Positions 36,878 to 46,087 of a stretch of 64,000 nt of DNA are shown in pieces; position 1 is the first letter of the stretch, and every line of letters starts with the position of its first letter. A program made the position numbers and the translations under genes. Location: NCBI GenBank assembly GCA_964235605.1, contig CAXSCR010000001.1, positions 1-64,000 of the forward strand. The letters run 5' to 3'. The notes under the pieces were generated by a model. The model searched no databases, was not told the origin of the DNA, and saw only the letters and a list, made by a program, of their open reading frames with translations. This DNA comes from DATCRE01 sp964235605. GTDB taxonomy: Bacteria; Bacteroidota; Bacteroidia; Cytophagales; Cyclobacteriaceae.

Positions 36878-37345
36878 ATGTGGCAAAGAATGCAAACGAT
36901 ATTTCTGGTTATTGCAGTAGTGGCAATGCTCGCTTCAATTTTCATTCCGCTCTGGGTCTACCACCCTGGAAGTGATGCCTCGCATGAACTTTACGCACTG
37001 CATTACACCGTTAAAGAACACGGAGTCGCCAATACTATATACTTTCCCTATTCTATAACGGCAATCATGGCAATAGCATCTGCAACCCTTGCTTTAATCT
37101 CGATAGGAAAATACAAGAATCGATTACTACAACGAAAGCTAGGTGCGCTTAATTCTTTGTTTATTGCAGCTACGGTTGGGTGTGCTTATTATTTTGTTAA
37201 TCAGTTAATAAAATCGCATGTCGAGCCCGGGCAATTGAGTATCGGATTTTACATTCCTCTCTTGGCAATTCTATCGAACCTTCTAGCAAATCGCTTTATT
37301 ATGAAAGACGAAAAGTTGGTAAGAGATTCGGATCGACTAAGGTAA
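36878..37345 (+). CDS. DUF4293 family membrane protein
   Basis: 155-residue inner-membrane protein with about four transmembrane helices (roughly 6-26, 52-75, 85-108 and 118-138) and the N-terminal MWQRMQTIFL that is typical of the DUF4293 family in Bacteroidota. The function is unknown. In many Bacteroidota these genes lie near housekeeping genes, and here it is between truA and htpG. A separate spacer of 113 bases precedes htpG. Confidence 0.85.
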   Translation: MWQRMQTIFLVIAVVAMLASIFIPLWVYHPGSDASHELYALHYTVKEHGVANTIYFPYSITAIMAIASATLALISIGKYKNRLLQRKLGALNSLFIAATVGCAYYFVNQLIKSHVEPGQLSIGFYIPLLAILSNLLANRFIMKDEKLVRDSDRLR

Positions 37346-37458
37346 ATCTTATAATTCCGCTAGATATGAGCGTAGTTGTGACATCCTGTCATAAATGATT
37401 GATTGGAATAAATTTTGAGTTCTTGCTCCCAGAACTTTATAACTAAATTCTAACCATT

Positions 37459-39360
37459 ATGTCAGCTACACAGGAAAAAGGAACTATATCAATCCATACG
37501 GAGAACATATTTCCGATTATTAAAAAATTCCTCTATTCAGATCATGAAATCTTTCTTCGCGAATTAGTTTCTAATGCAGTTGATGCTACTCAAAAGCTAA
37601 AAAAGCTTGCTTCTATGGGCGAGTTTCAAGGCGAGTTAGGCGAATTAAAAATTGAAGTAAGCTTTGATAAAGAAAAAAAGACCATCACGGTGAGTGATAA
37701 AGGTCTAGGCATGACTAGCGAGGAGGTAAAAAAATATATTAATCAAATTGCATTTTCAGGCGCAGCAGAGTTTGTTGAAAAGTTCAAAGACAAAGGCGAC
37801 GCCAAAGATATAATTGGAAAATTCGGACTTGGCTTCTATTCTTCTTTTATGGTGGCTGATAACGTTGAGATCATTTCTAGATCTTATAAGGCCGATGAAA
37901 ATGAAGCCGCACGTTGGGAATGCGATGGCTCAACAGAATTTTCATTATCTACAACAACAAAAGCCGATCGTGGAACAGATGTAATACTCCATGTAAACGA
38001 AGACTCAATAGAATTCTTGGACGAGTGGAAGCTAAAAGGCATACTTGAAAAGTATTGTAAATTTCTTCCGGTAGAAATAAAATTTGGTACAGAGGATAAA
38101 AATGAACCAGATGGCGAAGACAAAGATGGCAAGCCACAGTTCAAATCAGTAAAAGTTGAGCGGATAATTAACAATCCTGCCCCGCTTTGGACTAAGTCTC
38201 CACTTGATTTAAAAGATGAAGATTACCTTTCATTCTATAAAGAACTGTATCCGTTTTCTGAAGAGCCTCTCTTCTGGATACATCTCAATGTAGACTATCC
38301 ATTTAACCTTACGGGAATTTTATACTTCCCTAAAGTGAAAAACGATTTCGAATTACAGAAAAATAAAATTCAACTTTATTCTCGCCAGGTGTTTATCACA
38401 GATGAGGTGAAGGATGTTGTGCCTGACTTTCTAATGTTGTTACATGGTGTTTTAGATTCACCCGATATTCCTTTAAACGTATCGCGTAGTTATTTACAAA
38501 GTGATGCTAACGTGAAGAAAATAAATCAGCACATCTCTAAAAAAGTGGCTGATAAGCTTGCAGAATTATTCAAAAAAGACCGGAAAGAGTTTGAAAAGAA
38601 GTGGGATGACATCGGCATATTTGTAAAGTATGGAATGATAAGTGATGAAAAATTCTATGATAAAGCAAAAGATTTTGTATTGCTAAAAAATATAGAAAAT
38701 GGATACTTCACACTTCCAGAGTATAAAGAGAAGGCGAAAGTAAATCAAGAAGACAAAGATCAACAGCTTGTTTACCTATATACTACGGACCCTGCCAAAC
38801 AGGACAGCTTTATTCAAGCTGCAAAAAACAAATCGTACGATGTGCTCTTGTTAAACGGTGTGCTTGATAGTCACTTCATCAATACGCTGGAACAAAAACT
38901 TGAGAAGACGCAATTAAAACGTGTTGATAGTGATACGGCAGACAAATTGATTGATAAAGATCATAAAGTTGAAAGCATCTTAAATGATGAAGAGCAAACT
39001 CTTGTGAAGGACATCTTTAATAAAGCAATCAGCAATAAGACAATGACGGTTGCTGTGGAGCCATTGGCGCCGGATGATCTACCTGTGATTATTACCATGA
39101 GCGAATTTATGCGCAGAATGAAAGACATGGCTAAAAACGGTGGAGGTGGATACTCTTTCATGGGTACCATGCCTGATAATTACAACGTAGCGATAAACGG
39201 AAATCATACGATTGTACAAAAGATTTTAAAGGCAGATAATGAAGATCAAAAGGTGAAACTTGCAAAACAAGCTTATGACCTGGCTCTTCTTTCACAAAAT
39301 ATGCTTACTGGATCTGACTTAACCAGTTTTATAAAACGTAGCGTTGAGTTGGTTTCCTAA
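37459..39360 (+). CDS. htpG: molecular chaperone HtpG (Hsp90)
   Basis: Bacterial Hsp90 of 633 residues, close to the usual 620-635. The GHKL ATPase domain shows LRELVSNAVDA (catalytic Glu-Asn), the nucleotide-binding DKGLGM and the lid/GFGLGFYS-type segment GKFGLGFYSSFMVAD. The middle domain has the catalytic Arg-containing LNVSRSYLQ. The C-terminal dimerisation domain ends in IKRSVELVS. Cytosolic ATP-dependent folding and proteostasis. It is monocistronic with a strong terminator. Confidence 0.97.
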   Translation: MSATQEKGTISIHTENIFPIIKKFLYSDHEIFLRELVSNAVDATQKLKKLASMGEFQGELGELKIEVSFDKEKKTITVSDKGLGMTSEEVKKYINQIAFSGAAEFVEKFKDKGDAKDIIGKFGLGFYSSFMVADNVEIISRSYKADENEAARWECDGSTEFSLSTTTKADRGTDVILHVNEDSIEFLDEWKLKGILEKYCKFLPVEIKFGTEDKNEPDGEDKDGKPQFKSVKVERIINNPAPLWTKSPLDLKDEDYLSFYKELYPFSEEPLFWIHLNVDYPFNLTGILYFPKVKNDFELQKNKIQLYSRQVFITDEVKDVVPDFLMLLHGVLDSPDIPLNVSRSYLQSDANVKKINQHISKKVADKLAELFKKDRKEFEKKWDDIGIFVKYGMISDEKFYDKAKDFVLLKNIENGYFTLPEYKEKAKVNQEDKDQQLVYLYTTDPAKQDSFIQAAKNKSYDVLLLNGVLDSHFINTLEQKLEKTQLKRVDSDTADKLIDKDHKVESILNDEEQTLVKDIFNKAISNKTMTVAVEPLAPDDLPVIITMSEFMRRMKDMAKNGGGGYSFMGTMPDNYNVAINGNHTIVQKILKADNEDQKVKLAKQAYDLALLSQNMLTGSDLTSFIKRSVELVS

Positions 39361-39381
39361 CCAATCGGTGATGGTCAAAAT

Positions 39382-39415
39382 AAAAAGGATGATTGTACGA
39401 TCATCCTTTTTTTTT
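39382..39415. terminator. bidirectional terminator between htpG and exbD
   Basis: A 12-bp stem (AAAAAGGATGAT / ATCATCCTTTTT) with a 6-base loop and a run of nine T residues on the plus side. The mirror A-run gives a T-run on the minus strand, so it can end both convergent transcripts. Confidence 0.85.
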
Positions 39416-39455
39416 ACTGCAACCAGCTCATATTAAGCTGATTTAATTAAGGTTA

Positions 39456-39851
39456 CTACTTACTCTTTGTGGCTAGCACCATTTTTATTTTTCTTGTCGC
39501 TCCAATTTGCATTACATCAACAAGATCTTGCACGGTGAGGGTATAAGGTAATCTTATTACGACCGTTGGCTCGGTCAATCCTTCGCAAGCCTTGATAAGT
39601 TCCTCCTCTAGTTGTTCTATCGGTATTTGGCGTTTATTAATATAATACCGCTTGTCCTCTGTTACGGTAAGGCTAATGGGTTGTTTATTTAATGACTGAT
39701 CTGCCTTTGATTTCGGTAATAAAACTTTGATCACATTTGGGTTTGTTACGGTAGAAATGATCAAAAAGAAAAGCAGCAAAAAGAACATGATATCATTCAA
39801 AGATGATGTCGCTACTTCTGCATGGAATTGGGTTCGGTTTTTAAGCTTCAT
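39456..39851 (-). CDS. exbD: ExbD/TolR biopolymer transport protein
   Basis: 131 residues with one N-terminal transmembrane helix (about 18-37) that contains the membrane Asp of the proton path (SLNDIMFFLLLFFLI), then a periplasmic domain. ExbD works with ExbB to couple the proton motive force to TonB. It overlaps exbB by 4 bases, so translation is coupled. ExbD/TolR cannot be separated firmly by sequence; the tonB gene nearby favours ExbD. Confidence 0.88.
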   Translation of the reverse strand: MKLKNRTQFHAEVATSSLNDIMFFLLLFFLIISTVTNPNVIKVLLPKSKADQSLNKQPISLTVTEDKRYYINKRQIPIEQLEEELIKACEGLTEPTVVIRLPYTLTVQDLVDVMQIGATRKIKMVLATKSK

Positions 39852-40543
39852 TTTGCAGGACTTAAAATGGAACGCATAAATTCAAATACATCTTTTTGCA
39901 TCCTTAAGGTATAGTGAGTTATTTTTTGATTTAGCAAATGATATGCGGCATAAGCTAGTACACCAACCACTAACCCGGATCCACTGGTAATCATTTTCTC
40001 ATATAAACCACCTGCAATTATACCTATGCTTATATTATCTGAGAGGGAGATGTTATAGAATATGCGGATGATCCCAGAGATCGTTCCGATAAAGCCAAGC
40101 ATGGGAGCAATACCTGCAATCACCCCCAGATACCCCATGTTCTTTTCCATTTCAGCAATTTCAATATTGGCTGCTGATTCCATAATAGATTCGATGTCTT
40201 TTACTGGTTTACCTATATAATCCAGTCCGCTTAAAATAATATTGCCTGTGGCCGAGCCTTCCTTTTCAGCATATAACGAGGCGGTTTTTACATCTCCCGC
40301 TAAAAGTGACTTTTTAATTTGCCCCATCATAGCATCTGCCTTTTTAGTAACAACGCGTATGTAGAGATAGCGCTCAATAAATAAATACAAGGCAACGCAC
40401 CAAAGAAGCAGGATAGGAATCATGACAAAGCCACCCTTCATCATAAGTTGGAAAAGGGTGAGTTCGGTTGGTGCCGGCTCTGTGGCTGTAGCTAACTGAG
40501 TTGTGGTTTCGGTAATCTGTAACAGGATATGTGTTAAACTCAT
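39848..40543 (-). CDS. exbB: MotA/TolQ/ExbB proton channel family protein
   Basis: 231-residue inner-membrane subunit with three transmembrane helices (about 33-53, 140-162 and 178-200). The conserved proton-channel block is GVIAGIAPMLGFIGTISGIIRIF. It forms the ring that with ExbD energises TonB. It lies 147 bases downstream of tonB on the same strand and overlaps exbD, which gives a tonB-exbB-exbD set, probably one operon or two closely linked transcripts. Confidence 0.9.
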   Translation of the reverse strand: MSLTHILLQITETTTQLATATEPAPTELTLFQLMMKGGFVMIPILLLWCVALYLFIERYLYIRVVTKKADAMMGQIKKSLLAGDVKTASLYAEKEGSATGNIILSGLDYIGKPVKDIESIMESAANIEIAEMEKNMGYLGVIAGIAPMLGFIGTISGIIRIFYNISLSDNISIGIIAGGLYEKMITSGSGLVVGVLAYAAYHLLNQKITHYTLRMQKDVFEFMRSILSPAK

Positions 40544-40689
40544 AGTCTTGAATTGTCTATTCGATGTGTAAGTACGGATTAAATTTAAAGGTTACTAAAT
40601 TTTATCAAATGCCAACACCAATAACTATTTTTTTGGCTTAAAAGTCTGTAACTGTCGATAAGTTTATATGTGTATGCTATAGTTAACTT

Positions 40690-41505
40690 CTAGAAAGCAT
40701 ACTTTGATTTTTTTTGTGCCATTGTATTATTAACATCGAATCTTACGGGCAGCCCAAATCTTTTTTGTACCGGCTTGCCACTTTGTCGACCAGGTATCCA
40801 TAGTGGCATTGACTTAATTACGCGCTCTGCTTCTCTATCACAGTCAGGTGAAAGACTTTTCTCTGTTCTAACATCTTCAACTTGCCCTTCTTTATTAATT
40901 AGAAAACTAACCACAACAACACCTTGCAGGCGCATGCGTAGTGCAGATGCAGGAAAGCGAATATTTTTTGAGACGAACGCCTTCAAGGCACTTTCTCCTC
41001 CGGGAAATTCTGGATCCAGCTCATCCAAATGTCCCGTATAATCGCCGCCTTCTCCTATATTTTCTCCCATCATACTTTCACCAGTACTTTGAACCGTTTC
41101 AGATCCGGTATTATTTTTCTTTATTTCCGCCGTTGTAGGTGTACTATCGGAAGGTTCTTTGGTAATAATGGGTGCCATATATTTTACCTTTGCCTTAACA
41201 CGTGGTGGTGTACCCAGATTTAATGGTCTTGTTTTTTCAATTGGTGGTGGCGGACCCAAATCACGATAGACTACGCCTTTAAATTCTCCTTCTATTATTT
41301 CATTACTATTGAACAACGATAGGATAAAAGGAAAGACAATTGCAAGTATGATAAGAATAACGGTTACAGAGAAAGCCGTTGTAATGAACCTTGTATAACT
41401 TTTGCGAATTAAGTAAGCGCCATATTCCTTATTGCGATTTTCAAATACCTGCTCGTTGCCCCATACCTGGGGATTAGAATCTTCAACTTTTATATTGTTA
41501 GACAT
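40690..41505 (-). CDS. tonB: energy transducer TonB
   Basis: 271 residues from the ATG at 41505 (an in-frame TTG lies one codon upstream). One transmembrane helix (about 40-65) is followed by a proline-rich periplasmic linker with RDLGPPPPIEKTRPL and by a C-terminal TonB domain (about 170-260) beginning PEFPGGESAL. The domain contains LQGVVVVSFLINKEGQVEDV and KSMPLWIPGRQSGKPVQ. It transmits energy to TonB-dependent outer-membrane receptors (SusC-like in this phylum). The PGG..AL motif is usual in Bacteroidota TonB. ExbB and ExbD genes follow. Confidence 0.93.
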   Translation of the reverse strand: MSNNIKVEDSNPQVWGNEQVFENRNKEYGAYLIRKSYTRFITTAFSVTVILIILAIVFPFILSLFNSNEIIEGEFKGVVYRDLGPPPPIEKTRPLNLGTPPRVKAKVKYMAPIITKEPSDSTPTTAEIKKNNTGSETVQSTGESMMGENIGEGGDYTGHLDELDPEFPGGESALKAFVSKNIRFPASALRMRLQGVVVVSFLINKEGQVEDVRTEKSLSPDCDREAERVIKSMPLWIPGRQSGKPVQKRFGLPVRFDVNNTMAQKKSKYAF

Positions 41506-41688
41506 CAACAGCGTAAAACGAAATTAAAGGTTAAGATACTACAATTAATATTTCAAGACTGAGGTTCCACTTTTTGAAATTGTTCTTACTATGCCTACAA
41601 CGCAAATTATTGCCTTGAGTATATGGCATTGTGCTCTCTTACGATGTTTAGATTGTTATTAGTTGCAGATAGTTTTACTGCTAGTCTT

Positions 41689-41723
41689 AAAAAAACAAAA
41701 CCTGATGAATACTCATCAGGTTT
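41689..41723 (-). terminator. terminator of the tRNA cluster
   Basis: On the minus strand an 11-bp stem (AAACCTGATGA / TCATCAGGTTT, plus coordinates 41698-41708 and 41713-41723) with a 4-base loop runs into a T-rich tract. It ends directly after tRNA-Leu, the last tRNA in the transcript. Confidence 0.85.
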
Positions 41724-41724
41724 G

Positions 41725-41810
41725 TACCCGGAGCGGGAGTTGAACCCGCACAGCCATTACTGACCACAGGATTTTAAGTCCTGCGTGTCTACCAATTCCA
41801 CCATCCGGGC
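41725..41810 (-). tRNA. tRNA-Leu (UAA)
   Basis: 86 nucleotides with a 7-bp acceptor stem (GCCCGGA / TCCGGGT), the D-arm GGTGGAATTGGTAGACAC, the anticodon loop CTTAAAA (anticodon UAA), a long variable arm (typical of Leu) and a TTCAACTCC-type T-loop. CCA is not encoded. It is the last of the three tRNA genes. Confidence 0.95.
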
Positions 41811-41865
41811 GGACCCGTTAATCATATCTGTTTCCAAATATTGACTAACAAAAGGCTTTAAAAGA

Positions 41866-41893
41866 AGAAAGTGTGAGTATACTCACACTTTCT
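41866..41893. repeat. 28-bp perfect palindrome between tRNA genes
   Basis: AGAAAGTGTGAGTA followed directly by its reverse complement, in the spacer between tRNA-Gly and tRNA-Leu. On the minus strand it is followed by CTTCTTTTAAAG, so it may be a weak terminator or a processing site. Confidence 0.7.
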
Positions 41894-41932
41894 GTTTTCG
41901 ATTAACCATAACGTAAAACGTTCTGATCAAAA

Positions 41933-42006
<74 letters not shown>

Positions 42007-42087
42007 CTGTTCCTCTAACTTTCGGTTAAGGGAGTGCAAATTTAATGAGGGTTTGGAAATATGCAAACTTCTTTTAAAAATGCTTTG

Positions 42088-42160
42088 TGACCCCGGAGAG
42101 ATTCGAACTCTCGACCCATTGATTAAGAGTCAATTGCTCTACCGGCTGAGCTACGGAGTC
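42088..42160 (-). tRNA. tRNA-Lys (CUU)
   Basis: 73 nucleotides. The acceptor GACTCCG / CGGGGTC contains one G-T pair, the anticodon loop CTCTTAA gives anticodon CUU, and the T-loop is TTCGAAT. It is first in the minus-strand order Lys-Gly-Leu. The desaturase gene ends 16 bases upstream of it on the same strand. Confidence 0.93.
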
Positions 42161-42175
42161 TAATTTTTGCGCAAT

Positions 42176-43111
42176 CTATATAGATTTCTGTACATCCTCT
42201 AACTCCTTGCGCAATTCTTGTGCATGTTGTTTATTTTTTGAAAACTTTATGTGGTTCGGAACACCTTTTAAATCCCAAATGAGACCCATCCAGGAAAAAG
42301 ATTTTAGAATGTACCAGGTAATGTCAATTTCCCACCAAAAAAATCCTTGACGTGAAGCGGTCTCATAATAGTGATGATTGTTATGCCACCCTTCACCCAA
42401 AGTTAAAAGTGCCAGCCATACACTGTTTTTAGATTCTTCGCCGGTTTCATAGCGTTGATTCCCAAACTTATGCATGATGGAGTTAATTGAAAATGTGCCA
42501 TGGTATAAAATCACAGTACTAAGAAAAAATCCGATAAATAACGTAGAGAACCCCGCAGATGTAAACATGGCCATGATTGAACCTCCATTTACAATCCCGC
42601 CAAGGGCCGTTACAAAAACAGCAAGCATGGTAGGCGCAACTAAATAATGCTTATTTAACCAGACCAGTTCAGGATATTTTGCATAATCACCAATAGTTTT
42701 ATAGTCTGTTTGTTTAAAATCTGGTCCGACAATCCAACCGATGTGTGAATACCAGAATCCATAAACTTTCATTGAATGCGGATCGGCCGGCGTATCACTA
42801 TGGCGGTGATGATGGCGATGATGAGCAGCCCACCACAGTGCGCCCTTTTGCGCAGAAGTTTGCGCCATGAACGCAATAATAAATTGGAAAAATCTAGAAG
42901 TTTTGTACGACTTGTGTGCGAAGTAACGGTGATATCCACCTGTTACCCAAAACATGCGAAACACATAAAGAAAAATACAAACCATCCAGTCAAAGAAAGT
43001 TGCACCCGTTAAAAGAGCTCCTAATGGCATTAAGTGAATAAATGCAAAAGCTATTTCTTGTTTTAATATTGGCTTGCTTCTTACTTCAGGTACGGCGGTT
43101 GTTTGACTCAT
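42176..43111 (-). CDS. acyl-CoA / fatty acid desaturase
   Basis: 311-residue membrane di-iron desaturase of the stearoyl-CoA delta-9 type. The three histidine boxes are complete: HRYFAH, HHRHHHRHSD and HNNHH (in EGWHNNHHYYET). Hydrophobic segments surround them. It introduces a double bond into acyl chains, controlling membrane fluidity, and works in the inner membrane with an electron donor encoded elsewhere. It is a single gene before the tRNA cluster and has its own upstream spacer of about 220 bases. Confidence 0.93.
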   Translation of the reverse strand: MSQTTAVPEVRSKPILKQEIAFAFIHLMPLGALLTGATFFDWMVCIFLYVFRMFWVTGGYHRYFAHKSYKTSRFFQFIIAFMAQTSAQKGALWWAAHHRHHHRHSDTPADPHSMKVYGFWYSHIGWIVGPDFKQTDYKTIGDYAKYPELVWLNKHYLVAPTMLAVFVTALGGIVNGGSIMAMFTSAGFSTLFIGFFLSTVILYHGTFSINSIMHKFGNQRYETGEESKNSVWLALLTLGEGWHNNHHYYETASRQGFFWWEIDITWYILKSFSWMGLIWDLKGVPNHIKFSKNKQHAQELRKELEDVQKSI

Positions 43112-43335
43112 AGTTTTTATAACAAAAGCAACAATTAATTAATTCGTTAATTCACTTAGACGAAATCTTCGTATACAAAGGTCGTCGCTAAATCTTAAAA
43201 TTCAACATCCAGATTTATTAAAATATTGTTGATGTGACTTTCAGCATAAGAAACAATTGCTATTAACGATTGTTAGCTCCTAACTCAGGATATGGCCATG
43301 ACGATGAAACGAACCATAACAATAAATAGCGTTGA

Positions 43336-45942
43336 TTATTTTTTTATAATGGATAGCAATTCATTTAATTTCAATAATGCTTCAACAGGGCTCATGGTGT
43401 TAATGTCAACTTTACTAAGCATGTCCTGAATTTCTTTGAATCTTGGATCGGCTTCGAACAAACTCATTTGTGGTGAAGGCTTAGGTACATCACGAAGTTT
43501 ATTTGTATTCTCATTTTTATGTTTATCCTTTTCCAGGAAATGTAGAATTTCATTAGCACGAAGCACTACACGATTCGGCATGCCTGCGAGCTGTGCTACA
43601 TGAATACCGAAACTATGTTCACTTCCTCCTTCTTTCAATTTACGCATGAAGATAATTTTATTGCCAGCTTCCTTTACTGACACATTGAAGTTTTTGACAC
43701 GAGGAAAATCTTCTTCCAGCTGATTGAGTTCGTGATAATGTGTAGCAAAAAGTGTTTTTGGCTTGCAGTCCTTATGCTGATGAAGATACTCTACGATGGC
43801 CCATGCAATTGAAACGCCATCATACGTACTGGTTCCACGACCTATCTCATCCATTAATATAAGACTGCGTTCACTTAAATTATTGAGAATGCTGGCCGTC
43901 TCCGTCATCTCCACCATAAATGTAGATTCGCCTCTTGAGAGATTATCAGATGCGCCTACACGTGTAAAAATTTTATCTACAATGCCAATGTTAGCGCTTT
44001 CTGCCGGCACGAAACTTCCTATCTGCGCTAGCAAAGTAATTAAAGCAACTTGACGTAGTAAAGCAGATTTACCTGCCATGTTTGGGCCTGTTATAATCAG
44101 CACTTGTTGTTTCTCGCTATCTAAAAAGATGTCGTTGGGAACATATGAATTGCCTGAAGGAAGTTGCTTTTCTATAACCGGATGTCTTCCGGATTTTATA
44201 TCCACAATAAGTGAATTATTAATTATCGGCTTACAATACTTATTGCTGCGTGCTACCAAAGAAAATGAAAGCAGACAATCTAGAACTGCAATTACTCTTG
44301 CATTCTGCTGTATCTGTGGAATGAAGTCTGCTGCATGATGCACCAGCGCATTGAAGATACGTTGCTCTATAACAACGAATCTTTCTTCTGCATGCAATAT
44401 CTTCTCTTCGTAAACTTTGAGCTCTTCAGTAATATAACGCTCGGCATTTACAAGGGTTTGCTTACGAATCCAATCGTTGGGTACTTTCTCTTTATTGGCA
44501 TTGCTTACTTCAAGATAGTATCCGAAAACTTTATTATAGGAGATCTTAAGTGAACCTATACCGGTACGTTCAACTTCACGCTTTTGAATTTGAAGGAGAT
44601 AGTCTTTGCCTGCAAAGGCAATCTGACGAAGGTCATCCAATTCACCATCTATTCCATCTTTAATTATATTACCTTGGTTGCTGGCTATCGATACATCTTC
44701 TCGAAGTTCTTTTTCAATTTTCTCTAGTAAGAATTCGCAAGGATGAAGCTGATCTGCCATCTTCTTTAAGTCAGCGGAGGATTGCGTGGCCAAGACTTGT
44801 TTGACGGGAACAATACATTTTAAAGACCGTTTCAATTGAAGAAGTTCTCGTGGATTAATTCTGCCCACTGCAACTTTTGAAATAAGGCGTTCAAGGTCGC
44901 CTATATGCCTAAGCTCTTCAAGAATTTCTTCTGCCAGCGAGGTGTCTTTAAAAAATGTATCAACCACCTCAAGACGTTCATCAATAGCTGCCTTATCTTT
45001 TAATGGAAGAATCATCCACTTACGCAATTGGCGCGAACCCATTGGTGTAACCGTGTAATCTAGAATATGTAATAACGGTACGCCACCGTCATTTTGAGAA
45101 TGGACGATCTCAAGATTTCGAATGGTAAACTTATCTAACCATACGTATTTATCTTCGTCAATACGAGAGATGGAAGTTATATGTGAAGTGTCTCTGTGCT
45201 CCGTGTCTTCGAGATAATGAAGAATAGCGCCCGCAGCAATAATGGCTTCGCCAAAACCTTCAATACCAAATCCTTTTAATGAGGCAGTCTTAAATTGATT
45301 AATCAGTTTTTCATAGCCATAGTCAAATCCATAGACCCATTCATCAAGTGCAAAAATACTATACTCTTCACCAAACAAGATTTCGAATTTTTCTCTAGCA
45401 TGTTTGCCAAAGATTATTTCCGATGGTGCAAAACCTTGAATAAGTTTCAGTATATAGTTTTCTGTTCCCTGCGCTGCATAGAACTCTCCTGTTGAGACAT
45501 CTAGAAAAGAAACGCCACATGCATTTTTCCCTGTAAAGATTGAAGCCAGAAAATTATTCTGTTTTCTTTCAAGCACATTGTCATTGAACGATAAACCCGG
45601 TGTGACTAACTCTGTAACGCCACGCTTAACAATTCCCTTTACAGATTTTGGATCTTCTAATTGATCACAAATGGCAACACGATGGCCTGCACGTACAAGT
45701 TTAGGTAAATAAGTATCAAGCGAGTGATGCGGAAAGCCTGCTAATGCCGTTTCAGAAACGGAACCATTACCGCGTTTGGTGAGTACAATACCGAGCACTT
45801 TACTAGCTTCAATGGCATCGGTTCCAAAGGTTTCATAAAAATCGCCCACACGAAAAAGCAATAACGCACCCGGGTACTTTACCTTGATGGCATTGTACTG
45901 CTTCATTAATGGTGTTTCGGTGAAGGATTTAATTTCAGCCAT
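43336..45942 (-). CDS. mutS: DNA mismatch repair protein MutS
   Basis: 868 residues from the ATG at 45942 (a GTG 18 bases upstream is less likely). The mismatch-recognition domain starts with TPLMKQYNAIK and the Phe-x-Glu wedge is in RVGDFYETFG. The clamp/lever region lies in the middle. The ATPase domain carries Walker A TGPNMAGKSALLRQ, Walker B SLILMDEIGRGTS and the helix-turn-helix near the C-terminus. It recognises mispairs and small loops after replication. No mutL is adjacent in this window. The intergenic inverted repeat 45954-46085 separates it from serS. Confidence 0.97.
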   Translation of the reverse strand: MAEIKSFTETPLMKQYNAIKVKYPGALLLFRVGDFYETFGTDAIEASKVLGIVLTKRGNGSVSETALAGFPHHSLDTYLPKLVRAGHRVAICDQLEDPKSVKGIVKRGVTELVTPGLSFNDNVLERKQNNFLASIFTGKNACGVSFLDVSTGEFYAAQGTENYILKLIQGFAPSEIIFGKHAREKFEILFGEEYSIFALDEWVYGFDYGYEKLINQFKTASLKGFGIEGFGEAIIAAGAILHYLEDTEHRDTSHITSISRIDEDKYVWLDKFTIRNLEIVHSQNDGGVPLLHILDYTVTPMGSRQLRKWMILPLKDKAAIDERLEVVDTFFKDTSLAEEILEELRHIGDLERLISKVAVGRINPRELLQLKRSLKCIVPVKQVLATQSSADLKKMADQLHPCEFLLEKIEKELREDVSIASNQGNIIKDGIDGELDDLRQIAFAGKDYLLQIQKREVERTGIGSLKISYNKVFGYYLEVSNANKEKVPNDWIRKQTLVNAERYITEELKVYEEKILHAEERFVVIEQRIFNALVHHAADFIPQIQQNARVIAVLDCLLSFSLVARSNKYCKPIINNSLIVDIKSGRHPVIEKQLPSGNSYVPNDIFLDSEKQQVLIITGPNMAGKSALLRQVALITLLAQIGSFVPAESANIGIVDKIFTRVGASDNLSRGESTFMVEMTETASILNNLSERSLILMDEIGRGTSTYDGVSIAWAIVEYLHQHKDCKPKTLFATHYHELNQLEEDFPRVKNFNVSVKEAGNKIIFMRKLKEGGSEHSFGIHVAQLAGMPNRVVLRANEILHFLEKDKHKNENTNKLRDVPKPSPQMSLFEADPRFKEIQDMLSKVDINTMSPVEALLKLNELLSIIKK

Positions 45943-45953
45943 AAGAATTATTT

Positions 45954-46085
45954 GGTCCACAGACCACGGTCAACAGTCCACAGCTTGAGCCCCCTTTAGA
46001 AGCTAACTTCACAATCATAAAATTATAAACTGGATTATGGTTACACACATCTTCACTGTGGACTGTCGACCGTGGTCTGTGGACT
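45954..46085. repeat. 132-bp element bounded by 30-bp inverted repeats
   Basis: Arms 45954-45983 (starting GGTCCACAGACCACGG) and 46056-46085 (ending GTGGTCTGTGGACT) are reverse complements at 28 of 30 positions. They enclose 72 bases of AT-rich sequence without a coding signal. The arms contain short internal words (GTCCACAG, GGTC). The right arm ends 3 bases before the serS stop codon. It looks like a MITE/REPIN-type element, possibly also acting as an mRNA 3' hairpin. Confidence 0.85.
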
Positions 46086-46087
46086 CA

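Noticed and set aside
40690..41505. Long open frames on the plus strand opposite tonB
   Set aside because: Three overlapping frames without a family signal, complementary to the proline-rich linker and TonB domain.
45943..45960. N-terminal extension of MutS from a GTG
   Set aside because: It would run into the inverted-repeat arm; the ATG at 45942 fits the family start.
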